Assembly: GCF_003663825.1 (NCBI RefSeq)
Contig: NZ_RCCC01000001.1
Location: 124,001 to 188,000, forward strand
Origin: Acidovorax sp. 106
GTDB taxonomy: Bacteria > Pseudomonadota > Gammaproteobacteria > Burkholderiales > Burkholderiaceae_C
DNA length: 64,000 nt
Reading direction: 5' to 3'
Shown: in pieces, positions 1 through 11,400 of the stretch
How the letters are laid out: every line of letters begins with the position of its first letter
Numbering within the stretch: position 1 is the stretch's first letter
The notes under the pieces: generated by a model
Seen by the model: the letters and a program-made list of their open reading frames with translations, nothing else
Database searches by the model: none
What the model was told of the DNA's origin: nothing
Program-made: the position numbers and the translations under genes

Positions 1-783
1 TTCCGCTACGACGGCCGCGCCATCCTGCAGGACCTGAACCTGCAGATACCGGCCGGGCAGATCACGGCCCTGGTCGGCCCCAGCGGCGCCGGCAAGACCA
101 CGGTGGCACGCCTGGTGGCGCGCCTGTGGGATGTGGACGCCGGCAGCGTGCGCCTGGGCGGCGTGGACGTGCGCGACATGCCTCTGGACGCGCTGCTGGA
201 CCGGGTGTCCCTGGTGTTCCAGGAGGTCTTTCTGTTCGCCGGCTCGGTCGCCGACAACCTGCGCTTGGCCTGCCCCGACGCCACCGACGCGCAGCTGCAG
301 GAGGCGGCGCGGCTGGCGCGCGCCCACGAGTTCATCTGCCAGCTGCCGCAGGGCTACGACACCGTGCTCGGCGAGCGCGGCGCACGGCTGTCAGGCGGCG
401 AGCGCCAGCGGCTGTCGATCGCCCGCGCCCTGCTCAAGCAGGCTCCCATCCTGGTGCTCGACGAGGCCACGGCATTCGCCGATCCCGAAAACGAGGCGCT
501 GATCCAGGACGCGCTGGCCGAGGTCTGCCGTGGCAGAACCGTGCTGGTCATCGCACACCGCCTGGCCACCGTGGTCGACGCCGACCGCATCGTGGTGCTA
601 GACCAGGGCCGCGTCGTCGACCAGGGCCGGCATGCCGAGCTGCGCGCGCGCTGCCCGCTGTACCAGCGCCTGTGGGCCGACCAGCAAGAGGCCGCACACT
701 GGGAGATCGGCGCCGCCGCGCCGCGCCCGGACCGGTCCCCGCAAGCCCCTCTTCCCAGCCTTTCCCGCGAGACACTGCCATGA
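1..783 (+). CDS. ABC half-transporter, C-terminal ATPase part (YbtP-like), 5' truncated
   Basis: The window opens inside this gene, so only the nucleotide-binding domain is visible (260 residues). Walker A GPSGAGKTT is at visible residues 26-34, followed by the signature LSGGERQRL, Walker B ILVLDEATA and the switch region IAHRL. The first in-frame start-like codon (GTG at 103) lies inside the ATPase fold and is not the true start. The stop overlaps the start of the next ABC gene (ATGA at 780-783), so the two are translationally coupled and probably form a heterodimer. In yersiniabactin loci the paired half-transporters YbtP and YbtQ act at the inner membrane in use of the ferric siderophore. 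The same role here is inferred from position beside the synthases. Export is the alternative. Confidence 0.85.
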   Translation, partial: FRYDGRAILQDLNLQIPAGQITALVGPSGAGKTTVARLVARLWDVDAGSVRLGGVDVRDMPLDALLDRVSLVFQEVFLFAGSVADNLRLACPDATDAQLQEAARLARAHEFICQLPQGYDTVLGERGARLSGGERQRLSIARALLKQAPILVLDEATAFADPENEALIQDALAEVCRGRTVLVIAHRLATVVDADRIVVLDQGRVVDQGRHAELRARCPLYQRLWADQQEAAHWEIGAAAPRPDRSPQAPLPSLSRETLP

Positions 784-2585
784 ACCTGCTTGAATTCCTG
801 CGCCTGGGCGACGACCTCTCGGGCAAGCGCGATCCCCGACTGCTGCAGGGCATGGCCCTGGCCATCGGCGAGGCCCTGGCCGCGACCGCTCCGTATCTAC
901 TAACCTATGTGCTGCTCGACGATCTGTTTGCCGGCCAGCTGTCGCTGCAGCGCACCGGCTGGCTGGTGGCCGGCATCGCGCTGGCCCTGGCGGTGCAGAT
1001 CGGCTTCGGCATTCCGTCGGTGTCGCGCATCTATGGCGCGGCCTACGGGCAGATGGGCGAGGCGCGCATTCGCCTGGCCGACCACCTGCGGCGGCTGCCC
1101 ATGGGATTTTTCTCGCGCCGGCGCAGCGGCCAGCTGGCCGGCGTGCTGACCAGCGATATGGCGCTGATCGAAGACATCTGGTGCCACTTCATCGGCCTGT
1201 TCACCGTCTCGGCCGCCCTGCCGCTGTTCATGGGCCTGGCGCTGGTGGCCATCGACTGGCGCATGGGCCTGGCCATCTTCCTGACCCTGCCGCTTGCGGT
1301 GGTGGTGCTGCTGGGCGCGATGCGCCGCATGGACCGCGAAACACGGGCCCTGGTCCAGGCCTCGGACCACGCCAAGAACGCCAGCGCCGAATATGTGCAG
1401 GGCATTGCCGTGCTGCGCAGCTTCGGCCGCCAGGGCGAGGGCCTGGAGCGCCTGCGCCTGGCGCTGGCCCAGCTGCGCGACGCCGCCATCCGCATGGAGA
1501 CCGGCCCCGCCCCGCTGATCCACGCCTTCAGCTTCATCACCGAGGCCGGCTTCGTCTGCGTGCTGCTGATCGGAAGCTACCTGCTCAGCGGCGGCACGCT
1601 GGGGGCGCCTGCATTTCTGATGTTCGCGCTGCTGGCTATCACCATGACACGCCGGCTGTCGGACCTGGGCATCGCGCTGTGGCTGCTGCGCTTCGCCCAC
1701 AAGGGGCTGCCGCGCGTGCGCAACCTGCTGGCGCAGGCCCCACTGGCCGAGCCCGCGCAGGCCGAGGCGCCGACGCATTTCGAGATCCGGCTCGACGGCG
1801 TGTCCCTGGTCTACGACAGCGCCGCCGATGCCCGGCATGCGCTGCGCGACGTCAGCTGCACCCTGCCCGAGCGCTCGTTGACCGCTATCGTCGGTCCGTC
1901 GGGCGCGGGCAAGTCCTCGTTGATGAATGTGATCGCGCGGCTGTGGGAGGTGTCCGAAGGCAGCGTGCGCATCGGCGGCATCGACGTGCGCGCCATGCCT
2001 TTCGAGGACCTGCACCGCCATGTGGCCATGGTTTTCCAGGATGTGGTGCTGTTCTCGGGCACGGTGGCCGACAACTTGCGCGTGGGCCGGCCCGATGCCG
2101 ACATGCAGGCCTTGGTGGCAGCCGCACAGCAGGCCCGGGCCCACGACTTCATCATGGCCCTGCCTCAGGGCTACGACACCCCGCTGGGCGAAGGCGGCGC
2201 GCGCCTTTCGGGCGGCGAGCGCCAGCGCATCGCCTTTGCCCGCGCCATCCTCAAGGATGCGCCCATCGTACTGCTGGACGAGGCCACGGCCAGCCTCGAT
2301 GCCACCCATGAACGCGAACTGCAGCAGGCCATCGACCGGCTGACGCGCGACAAGACCGTGGTGGTCATCGCCCACCGCCTGCGCACGGTGCGACATGCCG
2401 ACCAGCTGCTGGTGCTGGAAGGCGGCCGCCTGGTCGAGCAAGGCCGCCACGAGGCGCTGCTGGCCGCCGGCGGCACCTATGCGCGCCTGTGGCGCAGGCA
2501 GTCGGAAGTCCGTGGCTGGAAGCTTGCGGGCCGGGGTCAAGCCAAGGGCGAGGCCGCCCCCAGCACCACGACGGCGACGCGGTAG
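780..2585 (+). CDS. ABC half-transporter with membrane domain and ATPase (YbtQ-like)
   Basis: A 601-residue half-transporter. An N-terminal exporter-type membrane domain occupies about residues 20-310, with hydrophobic spans such as [20 protein letters not shown]. It is followed by an ATPase domain with [29 protein letters not shown] and an IAHRL switch histidine. It starts by ATGA overlap with the preceding ABC gene, as expected for a heterodimeric pair. The type I exporter fold is the one used by YbtP/YbtQ for ferric-yersiniabactin, despite its exporter-like topology. The 3' end runs 49 bases into the convergent phosphopantetheinyl transferase gene. The last 25 or so residues are low in complexity and may not be structured. 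Confidence 0.9.
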   Translation: MNLLEFLRLGDDLSGKRDPRLLQGMALAIGEALAATAPYLLTYVLLDDLFAGQLSLQRTGWLVAGIALALAVQIGFGIPSVSRIYGAAYGQMGEARIRLADHLRRLPMGFFSRRRSGQLAGVLTSDMALIEDIWCHFIGLFTVSAALPLFMGLALVAIDWRMGLAIFLTLPLAVVVLLGAMRRMDRETRALVQASDHAKNASAEYVQGIAVLRSFGRQGEGLERLRLALAQLRDAAIRMETGPAPLIHAFSFITEAGFVCVLLIGSYLLSGGTLGAPAFLMFALLAITMTRRLSDLGIALWLLRFAHKGLPRVRNLLAQAPLAEPAQAEAPTHFEIRLDGVSLVYDSAADARHALRDVSCTLPERSLTAIVGPSGAGKSSLMNVIARLWEVSEGSVRIGGIDVRAMPFEDLHRHVAMVFQDVVLFSGTVADNLRVGRPDADMQALVAAAQQARAHDFIMALPQGYDTPLGEGGARLSGGERQRIAFARAILKDAPIVLLDEATASLDATHERELQQAIDRLTRDKTVVVIAHRLRTVRHADQLLVLEGGRLVEQGRHEALLAAGGTYARLWRRQSEVRGWKLAGRGQAKGEAAPSTTTATR

Positions 2586-3259
2586 AAGGTGCCCTGCCCG
2601 GCAACGGTGCCGGACCACACGCCGCGCATGGGACGGGCAGACGTACCATCCGCTGGTCGCACCGAGAAGCGCTCGGAGCCATCGAAACAGACCTCCAGCT
2701 TGTGAAAGCCGTGCGCTAGCCCTCTCCCCTCGGCCTTGGTGTAGGCCTCTTTTGCGGTCCAACTGCGCGCCAGCCGGTCTCGTCGCTGCAACGGATGCAT
2801 GTCCGCCAAGGCCGCGCATTCCGCAGGTGTCATGAACAGGCTGCGCGCCTCGTGCATGGCATCGAAGCGCTCCACGGCCTCGATGTCTACGCCTGGCTCC
2901 GAGCCATCGCGTGTCAGCGCGATCACGGCGCAACCACGCGAATGCGACAGGTTGAAACGCAGCAGCGGCTGCGCGTGGCCCGGACACAGGGCCGGCTTGC
3001 CGAACGGCCCGCGCACGAAGCGCAACTCCTGCGGCGCGCAGCCGCATTCAATCGCCAGCAGTTCGCGCAGCCTGGCATGCGATGCCACATAGACGGCCTG
3101 ATCCGCTGCGTGGACGAAGCGACTGGCACGCGCCGCTTCATCAGCGTCCAACAACGACAGCATCTGCCGCAGCCGGTCGGGTGTCACGCATACCGGAACC
3201 AAGACCACCTGCGGTGCAGGCAAAACCGCTGGGATCGGCGGCTGCGCCAGCACGTTCAT
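2537..3259 (-). CDS. Sfp-type 4'-phosphopantetheinyl transferase
   Basis: A 240-residue protein that would move phosphopantetheine from CoA to the ACP and PCP serines of the neighbouring synthases. Family motifs are clear: FNLSHS at 102-107, the Mg-binding GVDIE at 123-127, and WTAKEAYTK at 167-175 (the W-x-x-KEA-x-x-K signature). The start is placed at 3259 because it overlaps the stop of the CCR gene as ATGA (3256-3259), like every junction in this operon. It is the last gene of the biosynthetic operon and converges on the ABC transporter gene with a 49-base overlap. The cluster therefore carries its own activating enzyme for its six carrier domains and the FAAL-linked ACP. Confidence 0.93.
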   Translation of the reverse strand: MNVLAQPPIPAVLPAPQVVLVPVCVTPDRLRQMLSLLDADEAARASRFVHAADQAVYVASHARLRELLAIECGCAPQELRFVRGPFGKPALCPGHAQPLLRFNLSHSRGCAVIALTRDGSEPGVDIEAVERFDAMHEARSLFMTPAECAALADMHPLQRRDRLARSWTAKEAYTKAEGRGLAHGFHKLEVCFDGSERFSVRPADGTSARPMRGVWSGTVAGQGTFYRVAVVVLGAASPLA

Positions 3260-4662
3260 GCGGCGACTCTGAGCGGCGCTGCCTGCACCCCGTTCACACG
3301 GGCATGGTGCCGCCTGAAGAGCTGGAAGCGCTGCTCTCCGATGCGCTCGCGCATCTGAGGATCGCGGATACCCAGGCCCTCCGCCTGGGCCAAACACAGC
3401 ACGCCGAGCTTGCCGACATGACGGTTTTCCTTGACCACCGCCACAGCCTCGGCGGCCTGCTCCAGCGGGTAGGATTGCGAGACGGTCGGATGGATTTTGC
3501 CCAGGCAGGCCAGGCGGTTGGCCTCGTAGGCCTCGCGGAAGTTGGCGCCATGCGAACCGATGATGGACTTGACATGCATCCACAGGTACCGGTTGTCGTA
3601 GACATGCTGGTAGCCCGTGGTCGAGCCACAGGTCACCACCTTGCCGCCGCGCCGCGCCACGAAAACGCTGGCCGAGAAGGTCTCGCGCCCCGTGTGCTCG
3701 TAGACGATATCGATCTCCTCGCCGCTTAGTAAGCGCTCGGCCGCGCCCCGGAAGGCCACCAGCTGGCGCATGTTGAGTTCGCCGTTGTCCTTGATGAAGC
3801 CGCCGCGCAGCCGCGAGCGGTCGATCACCATCTCGCAACCCAGCTCGCGCACCAGGGCCGCCTTTTCCGGGCCGGAGACCACGGCCACCGGGCGGCCGCC
3901 GCCGTTGAGCACGTACTGGATGCCCACCGCGCCCATGCCGCCCGAGCCGCCCCAGATCAGGACATTGTCGCCCTGCTTCATGCGCGCGCCGTTGCGCGAC
4001 ACCAGCATGCGGTAGGCCGTGCCCGAGACCAGGGCCAGCGAGGCGGACTCTTCCCAGCTCATGTGCTCGGGCTTGGCCATCAGCTGGCTTTCCTGCACCA
4101 GGCAGAACTGGGCCAGGCCGCCGAAGTTGGTCTCGAAGCCCCAGGCCCGCGCATCGGGATCGACCAGCGGGTCGTCGTGCCCGGCCGGATCGATCAGGCC
4201 GAAGACGCTGGGATTGACGGTCACGCGGTCGCCCGGCTTCCAGCGCGTCACGCCCTCACCCACGCGCACCACCACGCCAGCCGCGTCGCTGCCCAGGATG
4301 TGGTAGTCCTGCTGGTGCAGGCGCCCGCGCGGATGGCTTTGCGCGTACTGGGCCAGGAACTGGTGGGTGGACAGGGGCTCGAAGATCGCCGACCAGACGG
4401 TGTTGAAATTGATGCCGGAGGCCATCACGGCCACCACCGCCTCGCCCGCGCGCGGCTCGGGGATGGGCACCTGCACGGGCTTGAGCGAGCGGCGCGGGTC
4501 TTTGTCCTCGGTGTCCATGCCGACGAACATTTCCTGGTCCTCGCGCAGGGTGGCCAGCGCCTGCATGGACTCGGGCAGACGCAGGTTCGCAAAATCGGCG
4601 CTGCTGGCCTGGGGGGACTCGATCATGTCGAGCAAGGTGGTGAGTTCGGTGGACAGCTTCAT
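3256..4662 (-). CDS. Crotonyl-CoA carboxylase/reductase family enzyme
   Basis: A 468-residue medium-chain reductase of the CCR family, which reduces a 2-enoyl-CoA with NADPH and fixes CO2 to give an alkylmalonyl-CoA extender unit. CCR-specific features are the N-terminal extension, GINFNTVW (83-90), WGFETNFGG (174-182) with the Phe-Glu pair F176/E177, the nucleotide-binding WGGSGGMGAVG (237-247), and GSHGANF (369-375) with H371. By my recall of the family, F/E/H and the Asn of NFNTVW form the CO2 site. Two pocket positions are unusual: A173, where short-chain CCRs usually have Ile, and G372, where they have Phe. The long-chain enzyme CinF has Ala and Gly at these places. The gene overlaps both neighbours by four bases, so it is made with the synthases. 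Confidence 0.9.
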   Translation of the reverse strand: MKLSTELTTLLDMIESPQASSADFANLRLPESMQALATLREDQEMFVGMDTEDKDPRRSLKPVQVPIPEPRAGEAVVAVMASGINFNTVWSAIFEPLSTHQFLAQYAQSHPRGRLHQQDYHILGSDAAGVVVRVGEGVTRWKPGDRVTVNPSVFGLIDPAGHDDPLVDPDARAWGFETNFGGLAQFCLVQESQLMAKPEHMSWEESASLALVSGTAYRMLVSRNGARMKQGDNVLIWGGSGGMGAVGIQYVLNGGGRPVAVVSGPEKAALVRELGCEMVIDRSRLRGGFIKDNGELNMRQLVAFRGAAERLLSGEEIDIVYEHTGRETFSASVFVARRGGKVVTCGSTTGYQHVYDNRYLWMHVKSIIGSHGANFREAYEANRLACLGKIHPTVSQSYPLEQAAEAVAVVKENRHVGKLGVLCLAQAEGLGIRDPQMRERIGEQRFQLFRRHHARVNGVQAAPLRVAA

Positions 4663-5432
4663 GCGAAGGACTCCTGGGTCAGAGGGGAGGTCAGATGGGG
4701 GGCCAGCGTGCGGCCCACCAGGGCCGGCACCGACAGGGCCGGGTCGGAAAGATAGAAGTGGCCGCCGCTGAAGCGCTGCAACGCGAAGCCGGCATGCGTA
4801 TAGGGGGCCCAGGCCTGCACCGCCTCCAGCGGCGTCACACCGTCGTCCGTGGCGGCCAGGGCGGTGATCGGGCATGGCAGAGGCTGCCAGCTGCTGCGGT
4901 GCCAGCGCTCGATGAGTTCGAGGTCGGCACGCAACACCGGCTCCATCATGGCCATGTAGTCCGGGTTCTCCAGCACGCTGCGCGGCGTGCCGCCGCGCGC
5001 GCCCAGAGCCGCGAGGAACTCGGATCGGGGCAGGCTGTGGATGGGCGCGGCGTCGGCAATGTGCGGCGCCCGGCAGGCCGAAACCCACAAATGCACCGGC
5101 GTGCGCCCCATGCGCTGCAGCGCGCAGACCAGCTCATAGGCGACCACCGAGCCCATGCTGTGGCCGAACAGCGCGAACGGCTGGTCCAGCCAGGGCCGCA
5201 GCTGCGCCACCAGTTCGGCCACCAGCACCGTCATCTGGCGGTAGGCGGGCTCGCCGATGCGGTTCTCGCGCCCCGGCGCCTGGATGCGGCAGACCTGCAC
5301 GCCGGCCGGCATCTGCGCCTGCCAGCCGCGGTAGAACGAGGCGCCGCCGCCCGCATGCGGCAGGCAGAACAGACGCAGGCGCGGCTCCGACGCCATGGCC
5401 TCGGCCTGGATCCAGCTCTTGGGCGGGCTCAT
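4659..5432 (-). CDS. Type II thioesterase of NRPS/PKS pathway (YbtT-like)
   Basis: A 257-residue alpha/beta hydrolase of the external thioesterase family that clears misprimed or stalled acyl groups from carrier domains. The N-terminal FCLPHAGGGASFY (22-34) is typical of type II thioesterases. The nucleophile elbow is GHSMG (Ser92), the catalytic Asp is probably D196 or D197 in ATDDGVTP, and the His is H225 in GGHFY. The start is set at 5432 by the four-base overlap with the terminal synthase. A downstream Met (residue 13) is possible but would break the coupling. Yersiniabactin and pyochelin loci carry similar editing thioesterases. Confidence 0.92.
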   Translation of the reverse strand: MSPPKSWIQAEAMASEPRLRLFCLPHAGGGASFYRGWQAQMPAGVQVCRIQAPGRENRIGEPAYRQMTVLVAELVAQLRPWLDQPFALFGHSMGSVVAYELVCALQRMGRTPVHLWVSACRAPHIADAAPIHSLPRSEFLAALGARGGTPRSVLENPDYMAMMEPVLRADLELIERWHRSSWQPLPCPITALAATDDGVTPLEAVQAWAPYTHAGFALQRFSGGHFYLSDPALSVPALVGRTLAPHLTSPLTQESFA

Positions 5433-8400
5433 TGCGCCAGCTCATCGGCGGCCGCTTCGGCCACCAGGTGCTCCACCCACTGCCCGACCTGGCCGGCCTG
5501 CATGCAGCTGAAGTGGTCGCCGGCGATGTCCGCCGTCACCAGCCGATCGCACAGGCCGTGCCACGGGGCTGCGGCATCCAGATCGGCCGCGGCGCCCTGG
5601 CGGGCGCGCAGCAGGGTCACCGGCACCTCGCCCAGCGCGCGCGGCACATGCTGCGCCACGGCCTCGACATGGTGGCGAAACAGCGCGAAGCGCGCCCCCA
5701 GGCCGTCGGCGTTCCAGCCCGTGGCGGCGGCCAGCTGGTCCACGACCCGCTGCAGGGCCGGCCCGTCGGCGGCCGGCAGGCCGTCCAGCCAGGCCGCCAG
5801 CTGCGCCGGCGTGGCGCCCCGCGCCGGTGGTGCCACCAGGCCGTCGGGCCAGGCCTGGGCCGGCGCCGGCAGGTCCAAGCCGACCGCGAACAGCGCCAGC
5901 GTGGCCAGCGGCCGGTCCACGAGGGCGGACGGCAGCGGCACGGTGTCGATCAGCAGCAGCCGCTCGACGCTTTCCCCTGCGTCGCGCAGCTGGCAGGCGG
6001 CCTCCCAGGCCAGCACGCCGCCAGAGCTGAATCCGCACAGGCGGTACGGCCCCTGCGGCTGCACCTGGCGCAGCGCATGCACATAGCCATGCGCCATCGC
6101 CTCGATGGTCAGCGGCGGGTGCTGCGGCGACTGCAGGCCGTGCAGCACCCGGCCAGCCTGGCCCAGGGCCTGGGCCAGGGGCTTGAAGACGGACACCTCG
6201 CCGTCGCTGCCGTGGAAGCCGAACCATGCGCATTCGCGGCCTGCGGGCCGGCCCGGCGTCAGCCGCACCACCAACTCGCGCGGGCCCGGCACCGCGCCGC
6301 CCGCGCAGGCCGCCATGGCCGCCAGTTCGGGCTGCGCGAACACCTGGCGCACCGACAGCGCCATGCCATGGCGCTCCTTCATGCGCACGCACAGCCGCGT
6401 GGCCAGCAGCGAATCGCCGCCCAGTTCGAAGAAATGGTCGCGCCGGTCCACGCTGGGCAGTGAGAGCAGGGCGCACCACTCGGAGGCCAGCGCCTGCTCG
6501 GCGGGTGTGGCCGGCGGCTGGCTCTCGCGCGGCGCCACCGCCTGCGGCTGCAGCGCGGGCAGCGCGGCTCGATCGACCTTGCCGTTGGCGCTCAACGGCA
6601 GGCGGTCGAGCACCATGCAGTCGGCGGGCACCATGTACTGCGGCAGGCGTTCCTGCAGGAAAGCCCGCAGCGCCTCGCCGTCGAGGGCGGGCGCGCCCTC
6701 GGCCAGCACCACGTAGGCGGCCAGCGCCTGCTTACGCTGCGACGCGGCCCCGGCGCGGCTGCGCCCGCCGTCGCTGCCGATGGCCAGCACCAGGGCCTCG
6801 CCCACGGCCGGATGGGCGCGCAGGGCCGCCTCGATCTCGCCGAGCTCGATGCGGTAGCCGTTGACCTTGACCTGGTGGTCGCGCCGGCCGTGGAACTCGA
6901 TGTAGCCCTGCGGATGGAAGCGCCCCAGGTCACCGGTGCGGTACAGGCGCTCGCCCGTGGCCGGATGCACGATGAAGGCGGCGTCGGTGCGCGCGGCATC
7001 GCCCCAGTAGCCCAGGGCCAGGCCGATGCCGCTGATGTACAGCTCCCCCACCACCCACTCGGGGCAGGGCTGCAGGGCGCCGTCCAGCACATGGAAGCCC
7101 TGGTTGGCAAGCGGCCGGCCGTAGGGAATGCTGCGCCAGTCGACCTGCACGCGATCGACACGGTGGTGTATGGACCAGATCGAGGCCTCAGTCGCGCCGC
7201 CCAGGCTGGTCAGGCGTGCCTGCGGCGCCGCCGCCTGCAGCGACAGCGGCAGCGACAGCGGGATCCAGTCGCCGCTGAGCAGCACCGTGCGCAGGCTGCG
7301 CAGTGCGTGGGGGTCGCTGCCGGCCTGCTCCAGCAGCATCTGGCACAGCGCGGGCACGCTGTTCCATACGCTCACGCCATGGCGCGCCATCAGGGCCAGC
7401 CAGTGCTGCGCGTCGCGCAGGCCGTCGGCCTCGGGCAGGACCAGGCAGGCGCCGGCCGCGAAGCTGCCGAAGATGTCGTGCACCGACAGATCGAAGCTCA
7501 GCGCCGACAGGCCCAGCAGCCGGTCGCCAGCACCGATGCCGAAGCGCCGGTTGATGTCCAGCACCGTGTTCAGCGCCCCCCGGTGGTCGATCATCACGCC
7601 CTTGGGCGTGCCGGTGGAGCCAGATGTGAAGATGATGTAGGCCAGTTCGCCGGCCTGCGCGGCATGCCATGCGAAGCCCCGTGCCTCGGCCGCGCAGGCC
7701 TGCAGGGCATCGGCCCCGGGCAACTGCAGCAGCTGCAGCCCGTCAGGCCAGGCCAGCGGGGCATCGCCGGCACCGACGATGGCATGGCGGATGCCGCAGG
7801 CCGCCAGCAGTGCCTGGCGCCGCGCCTCGGGCCACTGCGGGTCGATGGGCACATAGGCCGCGCCCGCCGCCAGGGTGCCGATCACGCCCAGCACCTGCTG
7901 CCAGCCCTTGGGCGCGACGACTGCCACGCGGTCACCGGGCTGCACGCCGGCCTGGCGCAGGCGCCAGCCCACCCACTGGGCGCCATCGTACAGCGCCTGG
8001 TAGCTCAGCTGCTGTTCGCCGGCGATCAGCGCCGTGCGCTGCGGCGTGGCGGCCACCGTCCGACGCAGCGGCGCCAGCAGGTCCATGGGTCCCTGCAGCA
8101 GCGTGGCGTCGGCGGTGTCGTTGTAGCCGGTGCGGCGCTGCGCCTGGTCGGCCGGCAGCGCCACCGGCGCCACCTCGCCCCAGGCTGCGTCGCTGTCGTC
8201 CGCCAGGCGGTCCAGCAGCCGGCAGTAGGCGCCGAACATGGCGTCGAGCAGCCCCTCGGGGAACAGCGCATCGACCGTGTCCCAGCAGACATTGAGACGT
8301 CCGCCGTGGTCGTGCACATGGTTGTCTATCCACACCTGGGGCGTCTGGCTGATGGTATAGACCAGCTCGCCCAGCCGGCCGGCCTGGCGCTCGCGCTCGG

Positions 8401-11400
8401 CATGGTCGGTGTCGGCCTGTTCGGCCAGGCCGAAGGTGCTGGTGAAGACCACGGGCATGGCGGCGCGCTGGGCGCCGTCGCGGCGCGCGATCTCGCGCAT
8501 CACCTGCACGCCGGTGAAGCTGTCGTGCGCCTGGTCGCGCAGCAGCTGCTGCTGCAGCTGGCGCGCGCGCTGCTCGAAGGGCAGCGCGGCATCGCCGCCG
8601 GCGGCCAGCAGGATCAGCGAGGTGAACTCGCCCACGATGTCGTTGACCTGGGGATGCACTGGCAGCCGGTTGAAGGTCGGCACATTCAGTGTGAAGCGCG
8701 GTGCGGCGCTCCAGCGCGCCAGCACCTCCGAATACACGGCCAGCAGCAGCCCCGAGGGGGTGAGGCCGGCGCGCTCGGCGCCGCGCTGGCGCAGGCGCTG
8801 CCAGGTGGCGGGAGACAGGCTGTACTCGCGCCGGCCAAAGCGCGGCGCGCGCAGCTGGGCCGGGTCCATGGCCAGCGGCAGCTGGGGCGCCGCCGGCAGC
8901 TCGTCCAGGCGCTGCATCCAGTAGTCACGGGCACGCACATGCTCGGCGCCCTGGCGGTGGCGCTGCAGCGCCTGCGTGTAGTCCCGAAAGCCCAGGCCCA
9001 GCGGCACCAGCGGCTGCTCGGGCCGCGTGTAGCAGGCCACCCATTCGCTCATCAAAATGCCGATGCTGCGCCCGTCGGTCATGATGTTGTCCAGGCTGAT
9101 GTGCAGCCTTGTGCGCTGGTCATCCAGGCGGCTGGTGCGGATGTCGAACAGCGGCCAGCGGTCGGTGCGCGGCACGCGGTGCGACATCTCGTCGCGCACG
9201 GCCTGCAGGCGCTGCCGACGCAGGTCGGCGGTGTCGCCGCGCAGGTCGAGTTCGGCGATGTCGTAGGCCGGGACCTCGGCCAGGATGCGCTGCATGCCGT
9301 CCGGCGCGATCACGCAGCGCAGCATCTCGTGGCGCGCCACGAGTTCGCGCCAGGCCCAGGCCAGCCGCTCGCGGTCCAGCCACTCGCAGTCCAGCTCCAT
9401 GTAGCCGTGGCAGGCCACGCTGCCCAGGGACATGTCCTGGTCGCGGCCGATCCAGTAGGCCTGCTGCACGTCGGTCAGCTCGAAAGGCAGCGCCGCGTCA
9501 GCCGGGCATGGCTGCAGCAGCGCCGGCAGCGCCTCGGCGCCGGCCGTGCCCGCCGTATGCGCCAGCGCCGCCAGCTTGCGCGCCATGGCCGCGACATTCA
9601 TCTCGGCCATGAGTTCATTGGGCCGGATCTGCAGCCCCAGGGCCTGGCCCAGGCGGTGCGTGAGGTCGAGGAACATCAGCGAGTCGATGCCCAGGTGCAG
9701 CAGGTCAGCGTCGGGCGGGATGGCCGACGGTGCGCGGCGCAGCAGCCGGCCCACCGAGCGCTGCAGATGCAGGGCCAGCAGCTGTTCGCGCGCCGCCGCG
9801 TCGGGCGCGGCCTGCAGAGCGGCACGCACCTGTGCGCCATCGGCGGCTTCGGCGCCGGTGGCGGTCTCGGCCCGGTCGGCCGCGGCGAACGCCGCCGCGG
9901 CCACGGGCCGGAAATAGCCGGCCAATTGCGTCGGCGGATGGCCGCGCAGCAGCAGCGACCAGTCGGCATCGAAGACACCGAGGTGCGGCGCACCGCTGGC
10001 CAACGCCAGCGACAGCAGCTCCAGCGCGCGGGCCGGAGTGAAGCTGCGCAGGCCGCCGCGTTCGAGCCGCTGCAGCTGGGCGCTGGCGGCCACCGTGCCG
10101 ACGTCCGACCAGGCGCCCCAGCTGATGCTGAGCGCCGGCAGCCCGCGCGCCTGGCGGTAGGCCGCCAGGGCGTCGAGGAAGGCATTGCCCGCCACATAGT
10201 CAGGCAGTCCGCGCGCCGGCACCAGGGACACCGAGGAGGAGTACAGGAGGAAAAAGTCCAGCGGCGCCTCTTCGGTGGCGCGGTGCAGGTTCCACGCGCC
10301 CTCGACCTTGGGCGCCATCACTTCGAGCGCGCGCTCCAGCGGCGGCAGATCGCCCAACTGTGCTGCATCGGTGACCACCGCGCAGTGCACCACGCCCTTG
10401 AGTGGCCGCTCCAGCACCGCCACCAGGGCGCCCAGGGCGGCTGCGTCGCGCAGGTCCGCCTGCGCCACCTGCACAGTCACGCCCTGTGCCTGCAGCGCGT
10501 GGATAGCGGCCAGGGCCGCCGCCGCGGGCGCATGGCGGCCCGCCAGCACCAGGTGGCGCGCGCCCTGGGCAGCCAGCCAGCGGGCCGTCTCCAGGCCCAG
10601 GCCGCCCAGGCCGCCCGCGATCAGATAGCAGGCCGCGGGATCGCACGCCGGCGGGCGCGGCGCCTGCAGCGGCACCGGGTGCCGCTGCAGGCGCGGCACC
10701 AGCCGGCGCCGACCCCGCAGTGCCTGCTCACCCTCCACGCCTTCCCCAACACTACCCTTCAGCAGGGCCGCCAGCAGCTGCTGTGCGCTTTCGCGCACCG
10801 AGGCCAGCGGGTCCAGGTCGCACAGCGCCAGGCGCAGCTCGGGATGGCCCAGCGCAGCCACCTGGCTGAAGCCCCACAGCGGCGCCTGCGCCAGCGCCGG
10901 CGCTTCGCCGGGCGCCACGGCCTGGGCGCCGCGCGTCACGATGGCCAGCTGCGCCAGGCCCGGCACCTCGGCCGCGCCCAGCGCGCCCAGCAAGCCGAGC
11001 AGCTCGCCCAGGCTTTGCTGCTGGGCCGCGCGCAGCTCCTCCCCAGTGGTCTGGGCATCGAGCAGGGCATCGAGGCCGCGCAGATGGACGATGCGGCCAA
11101 GCCCACCCTGCTGACCGCACACCCACACGCGCAGCCGCTCGCCCAAGGCCGGGAAGTCGGGCTGGTCAATGCGTTCGACCTGCTGGCCGCAGGCCTGCAG
11201 CCCGTCGGCCAGCGCCCTGCCCACGCCCCCGGCGTCGCAGACGATGAACCAGTGGCCGGACGGCAGCGACGCGGCGGCCGCGCCGGCCGCGCCGACCGCA
11301 CCAGCCGTGCCCACCTGTGGCGCCGGCAGCGCCTCCCAGGCACGGCGGTAGACCGGCGCGTCCGTGTGCAGCGCCGGTGCCGGTGCCGGCGCGGGCGCGG

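Noticed and set aside
103..783. Complete small ATPase gene starting at GTG 103
   Set aside because: The same frame is open to position 1 and encodes the Walker A motif upstream of 103, so the gene is truncated by the window edge.
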